Of a DNA stretch of 64,000 nucleotides, positions 8,324 to 17,599 are shown one piece after another. Below the pieces are notes generated by a model, which searched no databases, was not told the origin of the DNA, and saw nothing but the letters and a program-made list of their open reading frames with translations. Both the position numbers and the translations under genes were made by a program. How positions within the stretch are numbered: the first letter of the stretch is position 1; every line of letters starts with the position of its first letter. The stretch is from Vibrio gallaecicus. GTDB lineage: Bacteria > Pseudomonadota > Gammaproteobacteria > Enterobacterales > Vibrionaceae. The DNA is taken from positions 1,922,001-1,986,000 of the forward strand of contig NZ_AP025490.1 in NCBI RefSeq assembly GCF_024347495.1. The letters run 5' to 3'.

Positions 8324-9277
8324 TTAGACCGACAGCTTGAATCTAAGCACTTTCAAGCTTGAATCTAAATCGACGTCAATGAATTCTGGTGGATTTTCTA
8401 ATCGCTCTTGATAAATAACTGTCGGCGCTTCTTCTGCCATCGTCTCGACTAAGAAATCAGGCGATACTGCCGGTGAATTTACACACGCAATCACTTCGCC
8501 ACCTTCAGTTAACAACTCAGGTAAACGGCGAAGGATCTTTTTGTAATCTTTAGTGAGAGCAAAGCTACCTTTCTGAAATGATGGCGGATCAATAATCACC
8601 AATTCATAAGGTCCACCTTTCTTGATTTTGCCCCAAGACTTAAAGATATCGTAACCTAAAAAGCTCACTGAACGCATGTCATGTTCATTTAGTCGATGGT
8701 TTTCACGACCTTTATTCAATGAGCCACGTGACATATCAACATTCATGACTTTGTTCGCACCACCAGCAATGGCAGCAACAGAAAAACCACAGGTATAAGC
8801 AAATAGGTTAAGTACATTCTTTTCTTTTGCGTTGTCTTGAACCCACTGTCGCCCATATCGCATATCTAAGAACAAACCAAAGTTCTGGTTACGTCCGATA
8901 TCTAGCTGGTACTGTAAACCATGTTCAACAACAACAGGAGAAGCATCCAATTCTCCCCATAACACTTCAGACGGTGCACCATCTGAGTAACGGTGTTGCA
9001 GCATAATACAACGACCACTTTTGTCTTGCCAAAGCGGCGTTTCAGTTAATTCAATCAGCCCTTCTTTAAGACTTTTCATAAAGCCTTCATCTACTTCTTT
9101 GAATAAATTAACTAACAGTTGCCCGTCTACCCAGTCACACGTTAACTGATCTAATTCAGGCCAAAATTTACCTCGACCATGGAAGACTCGGCGTAATTCA
9201 TTAGGAACATCATTAAGTTGCTGTTCTATATGTTTAAAAAACACTGGTAATGCGGATGCTTGCATTATATTACTCAC
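8324..9277 (-). CDS. class I SAM-dependent methyltransferase, RlmI-like
   Basis: Predicted cytosolic methyltransferase of 317 aa, related to the COG1092 (RlmI/YccW) rRNA methyltransferases but without the N-terminal PUA domain. Motif I is N-L-F-A-Y-T-C-G-F-S-V-A-A-I-A-G-G-A, followed by the acidic residue in M-N-V-D-M-S. Motif IV is I-I-D-P-P-S-F, typical of enzymes that methylate a nucleobase carbon or amino group. It overlaps the upstream pseudouridine synthase gene by 4 bases, so the two form an operon. An RNA substrate is likely from this pairing, but the exact target is unknown. Confidence 0.83.
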   Translation of the reverse strand: MSNIMQASALPVFFKHIEQQLNDVPNELRRVFHGRGKFWPELDQLTCDWVDGQLLVNLFKEVDEGFMKSLKEGLIELTETPLWQDKSGRCIMLQHRYSDGAPSEVLWGELDASPVVVEHGLQYQLDIGRNQNFGLFLDMRYGRQWVQDNAKEKNVLNLFAYTCGFSVAAIAGGANKVMNVDMSRGSLNKGRENHRLNEHDMRSVSFLGYDIFKSWGKIKKGGPYELVIIDPPSFQKGSFALTKDYKKILRRLPELLTEGGEVIACVNSPAVSPDFLVETMAEEAPTVIYQERLENPPEFIDVDLDSSLKVLRFKLSV

Positions 9278-9972
9278 TTAATATTTAACTTAGGCCAATC
9301 TAGTAACCATGGCTTAAGCCAAGAATCTAAATTGGTTTTTATAGGGTCTACATGCCATTTCATTCCGAGAACGTCATTCTCTCTAGGGTCACACACGAGA
9401 TCATAGCTTTGATTCTGATAAGTAAATCGAATAGCAAACGCATGTAAGTAACCTCTATCAGACTGGCTAGAAGGGTTATAAATTGAATCCCCAATAATGG
9501 CAGAGCCAATTGACTTCATTGCAACACGAATTTGATGCGTTTTACCTGTGTACGGCTTACACAAAAATAGCCTTTCACCAGGCTCAGCAGACGCAGATAA
9601 AAACTGTGTAACAGCGGGGTTATTTTTACTATTCAATAGCTTCCAGCTAGAGCGTCTTGAGCGTTCCATATCTCCAGAAATTAAGCCTTGTTTCTTTTTA
9701 GGCTTCTTGGAACCAATAGCCAAATAATACTTTTCAACGTCTCGATTAGCAAAACTTTGGGAAAGTTCGCTAGCTGCTTTTGAGTTTCGCGCTAGCAACA
9801 AAATGCCAGAAGTCATTTTATCTAATCGATGCACCAAAAATAACTGTTTATCGCCACTCTCTTTAGCCACTTCATGCAGGAGCATAGTGTCGCCATCATC
9901 TTTGTGGACAGATACATTGGGGTGTTTATTTATGACGAGAAAGTCTTGATGAGTGAATAGGATATTGAACAT
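9274..9972 (-). CDS. RluA-family pseudouridine synthase
   Basis: RNA pseudouridine synthase of 232 aa in the RluA/TruC group. The catalytic motif H-R-L-D-K-M-T-S-G-I-L-L-L-A-R is present; its aspartate is the nucleophile. A second conserved stretch, K-P-Y-T-G-K-T-H-Q-I-R-V, contains the family arginine. No S4 domain precedes the catalytic domain, so this is the short form. It overlaps the downstream methyltransferase by 4 bases. The modified uridine (tRNA or rRNA) cannot be told from the sequence. Confidence 0.87.
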   Translation of the reverse strand: MFNILFTHQDFLVINKHPNVSVHKDDGDTMLLHEVAKESGDKQLFLVHRLDKMTSGILLLARNSKAASELSQSFANRDVEKYYLAIGSKKPKKKQGLISGDMERSRRSSWKLLNSKNNPAVTQFLSASAEPGERLFLCKPYTGKTHQIRVAMKSIGSAIIGDSIYNPSSQSDRGYLHAFAIRFTYQNQSYDLVCDPRENDVLGMKWHVDPIKTNLDSWLKPWLLDWPKLNIK

Positions 9973-10103
9973 TTAAGGCTCCATTGTAGAGCGAGGAGTA
10001 TACCTATTCTAATTTGAGATACCAGTAATGAGCGGGGCTAAATAAACAAGTATGATTTGAAAATTAGCCCCTTATTTACTGATTATTGGCTAATAATAAA
10101 TAA

Positions 10104-10129
10104 CGAAAAAGCGAGAGTTCGCTTTTTCG
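10104..10129 (-). terminator. terminator of the chemoreceptor gene
   Basis: Perfect 11-bp stem CGAAAAAGCGA / TCGCTTTTTCG with a 4-base loop, followed on the minus strand by a T-rich stretch. Confidence 0.85.
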
Positions 10130-10157
10130 CTGCCCAACCAATATCACTTCAGTGTTG

Positions 10158-11771
10158 TTACTTAAGTTTAAACTTACTGATCAACGCTTCCAGTTCAGAA
10201 ACTCGACCATTTAGCCCATGAGTACTGTTTGAACTCTGGTTTGCAAGACTTAGAGATTGCTCAGAGATATCACTGATTGCAGTAATATCCGCAGCAATTT
10301 CCTTTGTTACTGCAGTTTGTTCTTCAGCTGCTGTCGCAATAGAGTTAACCATACTTTGTACGTTGCCAGCGCCGGTAACAATAGCCTCTAACGCCACAAC
10401 CGCTCCAGAACTTTGCTCAACACCGATTTCCACTAGGCGGCAATTGTCTTGAGTATAAGTCACCGCTTCTTGTGTACCAGATTGAATCGCTTGAATAATA
10501 CCTGACACTTCTTGAGTAGCTTTTGTTGTTCTTTCAGCTAAAGCTCTCACTTCATCAGCAACCACTGCGAAACCACGTCCAAATTCACCTGCACGAGCCG
10601 CTTCAATCGCTGCATTTAGAGCAAGTAGGTTTGTTTGCTCGGCTATATCTTCAATCACTTTAATAACACTACCGATTTGCTCACCATGCGAACCGAGTGT
10701 GTTCATTTGAGTCGACATGTCACTCATCTGATTAGAAACTTGCTGGATGCTTGCAACCATTTCTACAATGACTTTACGACCATCTTCTGCAGAGGTTTCT
10801 GAGCGTCGTGCTTCTTCATAAGTTGAAGTTCCTTGCTGCGCTACTTCTGATATAGTCAAGCTCAACTCTTCAGCAGCTGTTGCAATAAGGTTAGCTTTAT
10901 CAGCTTGAGCAGTCGCACCGCTTACAATGTCTTGGCTAATTGACGAAAGTTCACCAGTCGCCGTTTGCACTTCTTTCGTAACTGTTGAAATAGAACCAAT
11001 TAGACCCACCAGTGAATTCTGCATTTGGTTCACAGATTGAGCCAGATTCGCTAATTCATCACCTGATTCATCCACAATCGCTTCAGCCGTTAAATCTCCT
11101 TCAGCAACTCGTCTTGCTACGCTTTCAAGCTTAGTTAAGCGGTTAGTAATTGAACTAGATAAGATATAAGCAATTGCACAACCAAAAACAATCGCAATCG
11201 CTGATAAAATCAGGATCGTTCGTTCCATGGTATTAAAGGAGTCATTTAGAGACAGTAGCGAATTATTTGCAGCAGCGCGCTCTAATTCTGATGCTTCATC
11301 TAATAACGCCTCAATAGGCATTAAATATTGAGTATACAAAGTTCGTAGTTGATTTATGTTTGACAACAGTTTGTCTTCACTAATATTCGAAATCAGCTTT
11401 GACTCAAACTCTTGCGTAAAACGTTGCATCAAATCTTCAATTTTTTCAATTCGACGATAATCTGAAGATCCTTGGTTTTCTAGTTGCTTAGCTTGTCGAA
11501 TAGCGTCGGCAAACTCACCTTTATTCGCACGGTAATCATCAAGTGAACCACTAACAAGAGTAACGCCCCCCATAGCATCACGGTATACGTCACCTGCTTC
11601 ATCAATGAGGATAAGATATGTCACTACCTCAGGCACATCATCAGTCCTGATTTCATCAGCAATATTGTGAGACTTACTGACTTCCATCCAAACAATAGCC
11701 ACTAAGATAACTAAAACCGCAAGTATTGCTCCAAAACCTGCATACAACTTTTTTCTTACTGATAATTTCAC
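10158..11771 (-). CDS. methyl-accepting chemotaxis protein
   Basis: Membrane chemoreceptor of 537 aa. It has a membrane segment at about residues 10-30, a periplasmic helical sensing region to about 185, a second membrane segment near 188-208, a HAMP domain to about 262, and a long cytoplasmic coiled-coil signalling domain. The signalling tip is conserved ([16 protein letters not shown] followed by [10 protein letters not shown]). The sensing region looks like a four-helix-bundle type without a recognisable dCache or PAS fold, so the ligand is unknown. There is no C-terminal CheR-tethering pentapeptide. Monocistronic. Confidence 0.93.
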   Translation of the reverse strand: MKLSVRKKLYAGFGAILAVLVILVAIVWMEVSKSHNIADEIRTDDVPEVVTYLILIDEAGDVYRDAMGGVTLVSGSLDDYRANKGEFADAIRQAKQLENQGSSDYRRIEKIEDLMQRFTQEFESKLISNISEDKLLSNINQLRTLYTQYLMPIEALLDEASELERAAANNSLLSLNDSFNTMERTILILSAIAIVFGCAIAYILSSSITNRLTKLESVARRVAEGDLTAEAIVDESGDELANLAQSVNQMQNSLVGLIGSISTVTKEVQTATGELSSISQDIVSGATAQADKANLIATAAEELSLTISEVAQQGTSTYEEARRSETSAEDGRKVIVEMVASIQQVSNQMSDMSTQMNTLGSHGEQIGSVIKVIEDIAEQTNLLALNAAIEAARAGEFGRGFAVVADEVRALAERTTKATQEVSGIIQAIQSGTQEAVTYTQDNCRLVEIGVEQSSGAVVALEAIVTGAGNVQSMVNSIATAAEEQTAVTKEIAADITAISDISEQSLSLANQSSNSTHGLNGRVSELEALISKFKLK

Positions 11772-11927
11772 ACAGCACCTTCCTAGAATAATGGTAGCAG
11801 TTACAGTGTACTACCTCATATAACTTATCGACACTTTATGTATTTCCTTTAATCATATTTATAGTCAATATTTAAAATAAATGATGGTTTTCTTTAATAA
11901 AGGTTAAATTTTCTTATACGCATAAAA

Positions 11928-11957
11928 AAACGAGAATCTCGATAGAGATTCTCGTTT
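11928..11957 (-). terminator. terminator of the NSS transporter gene
   Basis: Perfect 13-bp stem with arms AAACGAGAATCTC and GAGATTCTCGTTT and a GATA loop; the minus strand continues into a T-run. Confidence 0.93.
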
Positions 11958-12005
11958 AAGTTCATGGCTTTTAAACCGTAGTTAAACTCAATAAGAGAGT
12001 TCTAA

Positions 12006-13436
12006 TTAGAACTTCTTAGAAATAACTGCAGAGCCAGCAATGATACCTAAGCCCAGAAGCATGATTGCTCCTTTACCGCTATCAAAGCCTGAAGATACAC
12101 CCATAAATGCAACGATTGCGATTGCTACAGGAATTACGTATTTCACAAGGTTGTACCAAAGACCAAATAGTGGGAAAGATACTTCACCATCGTTAGTGAT
12201 TTCTTTCTCAAGGTCTGCACGGTTTAGTCTCCAACCAGCGAAGATACATACCAACATACCGCCAACTGCTAGGAAGATTTTATCTGTTAGCAGGTCGAAG
12301 ATGTCAAATGCACCAGTATCGAACAATGTTGGACCTAAGCCGCCTAGAGATAGAGAAGCAAAGATACATAGAATAGCCATTACAGCACTTGCCGAAAGTA
12401 CTGCAGTAACACGCTTCATGCCTTTTTCATCGATTAGGTAAGAAACCACTACTTCTAATAGAGACACTGAAGAAGTTAAAGCAGCAACACTTAGACCAAT
12501 AAAGAACATAAGTGCAAACAGAAGACCAATTACGCCACCCATTTCAGCAAATAACTGAGGTACCACTACGAATACTAGACCTGGACCAGCTGCTGGTTCC
12601 ATACCGAATGCGAACATTGCTGGGAACATTGCAACACCAGCCAGGATAGCAACACCTGTATCCATTGCGGTAACCATTGCAGTTGTCTGAACTAGGTTCT
12701 CTTTTTTCTTAAGGTAAGAACCGTATGTCATCATACAACCCATACCAAGGCTTAGAGAGAAGAACGCTTGACCTAGAGCTGCAAGAATTACATTGCTATC
12801 TACTTTAGAAAAGTCAGGGCTGAACAGGAACTCTAAGCCAGCCATTGAACCTGGAAGCATTAAACCTTTGATAGATACAACGATGAGGATGATGAACAGT
12901 AAAGGCATTAATACCTTACCTGCTTTCTCAATACCGCCAGAAATACCCTTCATTACGATAATAATGTTTAGTAGTAAGTATGCGCCCATCCACATTAGTG
13001 GTTGGATAGGATCAGAGATGAAACCACCAAAGCTGTCACCGATTGCTTCAGGTGTATCAAGAAGACCACCAGCAATTTTACCGATATAAGCGATAGACCA
13101 GCCACCTACTACAGGGTAGAAACCCATAATAAGTAGGCCACTGACTACGCCAATCACACCAGCGAATGTCCAGCGGCGATCTGTCGATTTAAAAGCGCCA
13201 ACCGCAGATTTTTGTGTATGACGGCCAATAGCAAATTCAGTCAGCATAACGCTGAAACCAATAAAGATTACAAAAAACAGGTAAATTGCAACGAATGCAC
13301 CGCCGCCACTTTCGCCTGCAGTGTAAGGGAACTTCCAAATGTTACCTAGACCAACAGCAGAACCTGCTGCGGCCATTACGAAGCCAAGTTTTGAGCCCCA
13401 TGTGTCACGGGAATTTGTAGATGGGTTAGTAGCCAC
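12006..13436 (-). CDS. sodium-dependent amino acid transporter, NSS family
   Basis: Sodium:neurotransmitter symporter family permease of 476 aa with about 11-12 membrane segments. The N-terminal family signature, G-S-A-V-G-L-G-N-I-W-K-F-P-Y, forms the Na+ and substrate site in TM1 of LeuT-type carriers; the TM6/TM8-like glycine- and serine-rich segments are also present. The family imports amino acids with Na+; the substrate is not readable from sequence, but bacterial members include tyrosine and tryptophan carriers. A dyad resembling a TyrR box lies about 60 bases upstream (13497-13514), which would fit an aromatic substrate. That link is inference. Confidence 0.92.
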   Translation of the reverse strand: MATNPSTNSRDTWGSKLGFVMAAAGSAVGLGNIWKFPYTAGESGGGAFVAIYLFFVIFIGFSVMLTEFAIGRHTQKSAVGAFKSTDRRWTFAGVIGVVSGLLIMGFYPVVGGWSIAYIGKIAGGLLDTPEAIGDSFGGFISDPIQPLMWMGAYLLLNIIIVMKGISGGIEKAGKVLMPLLFIILIVVSIKGLMLPGSMAGLEFLFSPDFSKVDSNVILAALGQAFFSLSLGMGCMMTYGSYLKKKENLVQTTAMVTAMDTGVAILAGVAMFPAMFAFGMEPAAGPGLVFVVVPQLFAEMGGVIGLLFALMFFIGLSVAALTSSVSLLEVVVSYLIDEKGMKRVTAVLSASAVMAILCIFASLSLGGLGPTLFDTGAFDIFDLLTDKIFLAVGGMLVCIFAGWRLNRADLEKEITNDGEVSFPLFGLWYNLVKYVIPVAIAIVAFMGVSSGFDSGKGAIMLLGLGIIAGSAVISKKF

Positions 13437-13811
13437 GCTCTCTCCAGATATATTTTATGTTGTGTTTGCTTGAGTTTGGCGTCTTAAAAGATGAAGTGTA
13501 AATATTTAAGTACACTTTATAAAAGTATGATTGACGCTCGTTGTGTAGCAAGTAAAACAGTTTCAGATTAAAATTGGAAGCCCGCACCGTATAAATTCCC
13601 ACCTAGATGTTAATTTATATGTTTAAATGCCGACTTTTCGTACAAACCAATCGTTTTCGTCTTAGTTTAACTAAAACTTAACAACTTTCCTCTATTTACA
13701 GCCTTTACTCTAACTTGTAAACAGTTTGTTGCTTTTTATAAATTCGTTACAACTAAAATTCCAATAGCTTTAAAATACTATTACTATCTAAGTGTCTCTT
13801 TTTTCGAGTAT
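13437..13811. other. intergenic region between the NSS transporter and cls genes
   Basis: About 375 bases between divergent genes. Apart from the TyrR-box-like dyad near the transporter I see no further gene, terminator or clear operator; the region is AT-rich and must hold both promoters. Confidence 0.5.
13494..13517. promoter_or_regulatory. TyrR-box-like dyad upstream of the NSS transporter
   Basis: Perfect 7-bp inverted repeat AAGTGTA-N10-TACACTT. Read within it, TGTAAA-N6-AGTACA matches 10 of the 12 fixed positions of the TyrR box TGTAAA-N6-TTTACA. It sits about 60 bases upstream of the start codon, a sensible operator position. Confidence 0.4.
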
Positions 13812-13817
13812 TTGCAT

Positions 13818-15272
13818 GTGGATAAGGTTTATCATTTTCTAACTATCGCTTCACTGGTGCTGTATTGGATTCTCGTTGCAGGTGTCACGCTTCGAGTTGT
13901 TCTTAAAAGACGAGCTGTCAGTGTGTCTCTCGCGTGGTTGATGGTCATTTACATCGTCCCAATCGTTGGCGTTGCCTGCTATTTTTTGTTCGGAGAGCTC
14001 AACTTAGGTAGAAAACGAGCAGAACGAGCAAAACAAATGTTTACCCCTTTTGGAGATTGGTTCAGACAGCTGAATCACTGCCAAGCACATTTACCTGCTC
14101 AAGTCGGCTCACCTATCCATAAAATTGATGAGCTTTGCAATAATCGAATGGGTATTCCTGCTTTAAGTGGTAATACACTTTCCCTACAAGCATCCCCCGA
14201 TGAAATACTCCGCTCCATAATCAAAGACATAGAAAGTGCACAAACCAGCATCAAAATGGTCTTTTATATCTGGCATCCTGGAGGTTTAGCTGACTCTGTC
14301 GCCTCTGCTTTAATCCAAGCATCCAAACGAGGTGTGGAAGTTAAGGTGTTACTTGATTCCGCTGGAAGCCCTAGATTTTTTAGGAGTCACTGGAATTCAA
14401 TGATGAAAGATGCCGGTATTCATGTAGTACAAGCATTAGAAGTAAGCCCTTGGCGTATCTTTTTGAGAAGGTTAGATCTTAGGCAGCACAGGAAGATCAT
14501 TGTGATCGACGAATCCATTGCGTATACCGGTTCTATGAATATGGTAGACCCCGCTCATTTCAAACAATGTGCAGGCGTTGGGCAATGGGTAGACATAATG
14601 GTGCGAGTAACAGGACCAACGGTGAATGTACTATCAGCCATTCATGGCTGGGATTGGGAAGTAGAGACGGGTGACCGTATTCTTCCTCAACTTCCCGAAT
14701 GCCAAATTGACGACTCAGAGGCTCAACACCCTGTTCAAGTTGTACCTTCCGGCCCCGGCATGCCTGAACATATGATATTGCAGGTATTGAGTATCGCGAT
14801 CAATCAATCCAACAAATCGGTACGCATTACCACACCCTACTTTGTTCCTAGCGCAGACTTACTTGAAATCTTGAAGATGACAGCCCAGCGAGGAGTCAAT
14901 GTTGAACTTATCATTCCTCATATTAATGACTCTATAATGGTTAAATGGGCATCCAAAGCTTTCTATACTGAATTATTAGAAGCTGGAGTGAAAATCTATG
15001 AATTTCATGGCGGGTTACTTCATACAAAATCGGTAGTCATTGATGAAGAGTTTTGTTTAGTAGGGACTGTCAATATTGATATGCGTAGCTTGTGGCTGAA
15101 TTTTGAAGTAACGCTAGCAGTTGATGACGTTAAGTTCACTACTGAACTGTCTCAACTTCAACAATCATATATAGATAATTCGTATTGCGTGGATTTGGAA
15201 AATTGGAATAAACGAGGTTTACCCGCACGATTTTTTGAAAGGCTATTCTACCTTTTTAACCCGCTACTCTAG
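13818..15272 (+). CDS. clsA: cardiolipin synthase
   Basis: Inner-membrane cardiolipin synthase: condenses two phosphatidylglycerols to cardiolipin and glycerol. The sequence follows E. coli ClsA closely along its length (about 484-486 aa): two N-terminal membrane segments, the G-E-L-N-L-G-R-K-R-A-E-R-A region and two phospholipase-D HKD motifs (H-R-K-I-I-V-I-D near residue 222 and H-T-K-S-V-V-I-D near 401), ending F-N-P-L-L. There is no ATG; candidate starts are TTG at 13812 and GTG at 13818. I prefer GTG because GAG lies 9 bases upstream and the protein then begins MDKVYHF. The 3' end carries a 21-bp tandem duplication. Confidence 0.93.
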   Translation: MDKVYHFLTIASLVLYWILVAGVTLRVVLKRRAVSVSLAWLMVIYIVPIVGVACYFLFGELNLGRKRAERAKQMFTPFGDWFRQLNHCQAHLPAQVGSPIHKIDELCNNRMGIPALSGNTLSLQASPDEILRSIIKDIESAQTSIKMVFYIWHPGGLADSVASALIQASKRGVEVKVLLDSAGSPRFFRSHWNSMMKDAGIHVVQALEVSPWRIFLRRLDLRQHRKIIVIDESIAYTGSMNMVDPAHFKQCAGVGQWVDIMVRVTGPTVNVLSAIHGWDWEVETGDRILPQLPECQIDDSEAQHPVQVVPSGPGMPEHMILQVLSIAINQSNKSVRITTPYFVPSADLLEILKMTAQRGVNVELIIPHINDSIMVKWASKAFYTELLEAGVKIYEFHGGLLHTKSVVIDEEFCLVGTVNIDMRSLWLNFEVTLAVDDVKFTTELSQLQQSYIDNSYCVDLENWNKRGLPARFFERLFYLFNPLL

Positions 15273-15296
15273 CTATTTAACCCGCCACTCTAGCCA
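15255..15296. repeat. 21-bp tandem duplication across the cls stop codon
   Basis: Two adjacent 21-base units (15255-15275 and 15276-15296) match at 19 of 21 positions. The first contains the last codons and TAG stop of cls; the second is a non-coding copy with its own in-frame TAG. Confidence 0.9.
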
Positions 15297-15353
15297 GTAT
15301 CTAAGTTCTTACACTTGACTCTAAGAGCAAAAGAACTAACTACTGCTATTAGT

Positions 15354-15392
15354 CGATTGAAGGACGAAAGCTTCTAAACCTCCCTTCAATCG
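15354..15392 (+). terminator. inverted repeat after cls, possible terminator
   Basis: Perfect 10-bp arms CGATTGAAGG and CCTTCAATCG separated by 19 bases. T-rich DNA follows but there is no immediate T-run, so termination is plausible rather than certain. Confidence 0.5.
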
Positions 15393-15413
15393 TCCAATTG
15401 TTTCTTATCTCTT

Positions 15414-15462
15414 ATCTTTTATCTTTTATCTTTTATCTTTTATCTTTTATCTTTTATCTTTT
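15414..15462. repeat. heptanucleotide tandem repeat (ATCTTTT)7
   Basis: Seven perfect head-to-tail copies of ATCTTTT, flanked by partial copies on both sides (ATCTCTT before, ATCTTC after). It lies in the 360-base gap between cls and metC, about 170 bases upstream of metC. Such tracts change copy number by replication slippage. Confidence 0.95.
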
Positions 15463-15632
15463 ATCTTCATTCATAATCACAACTAGCACTGGCTGCCACC
15501 TTTAAACCATCGTTTTTGGTGTGTTGGACTGAAATTTTGTTCTAAATAGGAAAAAGTCATTATTAGCTATTGCATTCACGCCTCCCTACATGCTTTAAAT
15601 AGACCATAACTGATTGATAAGGAATTCATAGC
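15463..15632. other. intergenic region between the heptamer tract and metC
   Basis: Completes the 360-base cls-metC gap. It should contain the metC promoter. AAGGA precedes the metC ATG by 9 bases. I see no MetJ-box array (tandem AGACGTCT). Confidence 0.5.
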
Positions 15633-16841
15633 ATGTCTGAAAGTAAGACAACCAAACTCATAACTGCTGGTCGCGATAAAAAATGGACAAATGGTGTGGT
15701 TAACCCACCGGTTCAACGTGCTTCAACAGTTGTGTTTAATACAGTCGAAGAAAAGCATAAAGCAACCGTCAACCGTGCTAACAAAACTCTTTTCTACGGT
15801 CGTCGTGGTACGAATACTCATTTTGCTTTTCAAGATGCAATGGTTGAAGTCGAAGGTGGTGCTGGCTGTGCACTTTACCCATGTGGTACCGCTGCCATCT
15901 CAAATACTATTTTGTCTTTTGTGAAAACAGGTGATCACCTTTTGATGGTTGATACTTGCTATGAACCTACACGTGATTTCTGCGATACCATGCTGAAGAA
16001 AATGGGGGTCGAAACGACTTACTACGCCCCAACTATTGGAGAAGGTATTCGTGACCTTATTCAAGAAAACACCACGGTTTTGTTCACGGAATCTCCTGGT
16101 TCTGTAACCATGGAAGTCCAAGATATCCCTACTTTGTCACGCATTGCTCATGAAACTGATATTGTCGTTATGCTTGATAATACTTGGGCTGCTGGCGTGA
16201 ACTTCTCTCCTTTTGAGTTCGGTGTTGATATCTCTATTCAAGCGGCGACCAAATACATCGTCGGTCACTCTGATGTCATGCTAGGTACAGCCGTTGCTAA
16301 TGAAAAATGTTGGGAACAGCTACGCGAGCAAAGTTACCTAATGGGACAATGTGTATCTCCTGATGATGCTTACCTTGGTTTAAGAGGCATTCGCACTCTT
16401 GATGTAAGATTACGTCAACATGCAGAAAGCAGCCTTAAAGTAGCAAAGTGGCTGCAAAGTAGACCTGAAGTCGACCATGTTCGTCACCCTGCTCTTGAAA
16501 CTTGCCCTGGGCACCAGTTTTTTAATCGTGACTTTACTGGTGGTAACGGTCTGTTTTCTTTTGTACTAAAGTCTTCTTACCCAAGAGCGACAACGGCACT
16601 ACTAGATGGTATGAAACACTTCAGTATGGGTTATTCATGGGGAGGGTTTGAAAGCCTAATCCTAGCTAATGAACCAAAAAGCTTTGATAGCTTGAGAACC
16701 GTGGCACATCCGCAATTTGAAGGCACTTTGATACGTGTTCATATTGGTCTAGAAGATGTTAATGACCTAATCGCTGATCTAGAACGCGGCTTAGAAAGAC
16801 ATAATGCGCTAGTACTGGAACGCGAATCAAATGCTAGCTAG
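15633..16841 (+). CDS. metC: cystathionine beta-lyase
   Basis: Cytosolic PLP enzyme that splits cystathionine to homocysteine, pyruvate and ammonia in methionine synthesis. It is 402 aa, close to the E. coli MetC length. The PLP lysine is in Q-A-A-T-K-Y-I-V-G-H-S-D (Lys207). Other gamma-family landmarks are F-Y-G-R-R-G-T-N-T near 55-62, Y-P-C-G-T-A-A-I-S near 82-90 and the cofactor aspartate in M-L-D-N-T-W-A-A-G near 180-188. These match beta-lyases rather than MetB. Monocistronic, ending in a strong bidirectional terminator. Confidence 0.94.
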   Translation: MSESKTTKLITAGRDKKWTNGVVNPPVQRASTVVFNTVEEKHKATVNRANKTLFYGRRGTNTHFAFQDAMVEVEGGAGCALYPCGTAAISNTILSFVKTGDHLLMVDTCYEPTRDFCDTMLKKMGVETTYYAPTIGEGIRDLIQENTTVLFTESPGSVTMEVQDIPTLSRIAHETDIVVMLDNTWAAGVNFSPFEFGVDISIQAATKYIVGHSDVMLGTAVANEKCWEQLREQSYLMGQCVSPDDAYLGLRGIRTLDVRLRQHAESSLKVAKWLQSRPEVDHVRHPALETCPGHQFFNRDFTGGNGLFSFVLKSSYPRATTALLDGMKHFSMGYSWGGFESLILANEPKSFDSLRTVAHPQFEGTLIRVHIGLEDVNDLIADLERGLERHNALVLERESNAS

Positions 16842-16895
16842 TTTTTTGAAAGACTGAGCTCTAGCGAAATAAGTTTTTGAGATTGGATTATAAGA

Positions 16896-16924
16896 AAAGC
16901 CGCAGTTAACAAATCTGCGGCTTT
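16896..16924. terminator. bidirectional terminator between metC and tag
   Basis: Perfect 10-bp stem AAAGCCGCAG / CTGCGGCTTT with a 9-base loop; T-rich on the plus strand and TTTTC on the minus strand. Confidence 0.9.
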
Positions 16925-16958
16925 CTTTATAGCTTTATAGCTTAGCAAAGTACGAACT

Positions 16959-17552
16959 TTATCTTTTGGGGCAATTCACCATATGATCATTCACCATGCC
17001 CATTGCTTGCATGAATGCATAACATATGGTTTCTCCTACAAACTTGAAACCGCGCTTTTTCAGGAACTTACTCATTTGTTTTGACTCTTCGGTAGAAGTT
17101 GGAACATCACTCATATCTTCCCAGTGATTAACCATTGGCTTTCCGTCTACAAACTGCCACAAAGCATTGGATAACGAACCGAACTCTTTCTGTAGCTCAA
17201 TAGCAGCACGAGCATTATTGTAAACTGATGCAATTTTCCCTTTATGCTTAACAACATCAAAGCTTTCGATAATACGCGGTACTTCCTCTTCATTTAAATC
17301 TGCTAACTTTAGTAAATCATAATTTTCAAATGCAGCTCTATAACCTTCACGCTTTTTCAAAATAGTGATCCAACTAAGACCCGCTTGAGCACCTTCAAGG
17401 GTTATGAATTCAAATAGCACGTAATCATCATAAACAGGGATACCCCATTCTTTATCGTGGTATTCACGCTCTAATTCATGCTTCAAAGCCCAAGCACATG
17501 TTTGATGTCCACTTTCCTGTTCAGTGTTAAATTCTTCGTTTAATAAGCTCAT
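16959..17552 (-). CDS. tag: DNA-3-methyladenine glycosylase I
   Basis: Base-excision repair enzyme that removes 3-methyladenine from alkylated DNA. It is 197 aa and resembles E. coli Tag throughout: E-Y-H-D-K-E-W-G, L-E-G-A-Q-A-G-L-S-W-I-T-I-L-K-K-R-E (helix-hairpin region with the catalytic Glu), K-K-R-G-F-K-F-V-G and M-V-N-D-H. The four zinc ligands are all visible: Cys19, His32, His190 and Cys194. The N-terminus is about 15 residues longer than in E. coli. It starts right after the terminator of the RND operon, which is transcribed in the same direction, so it probably has its own weak promoter or is reached by read-through. Confidence 0.94.
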   Translation of the reverse strand: MSLLNEEFNTEQESGHQTCAWALKHELEREYHDKEWGIPVYDDYVLFEFITLEGAQAGLSWITILKKREGYRAAFENYDLLKLADLNEEEVPRIIESFDVVKHKGKIASVYNNARAAIELQKEFGSLSNALWQFVDGKPMVNHWEDMSDVPTSTEESKQMSKFLKKRGFKFVGETICYAFMQAMGMVNDHMVNCPKR

Positions 17553-17566
17553 ACAATATCCATAAA

Positions 17567-17588
17567 AATGCCCCTAATTCGGGGCATT
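17567..17588 (-). terminator. terminator of the RND efflux operon
   Basis: 8-bp stem AATGCCCC / GGGGCATT followed on the minus strand by TTTTTA, about 12 bases past the RND stop and just upstream of tag. Confidence 0.9.
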
Positions 17589-17599
17589 CAGTTATCTAT

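Noticed and set aside
15414..15462. CRISPR-like array at the heptamer tract
   Set aside because: Units are contiguous 7-base repeats with no spacers and no cas genes nearby.
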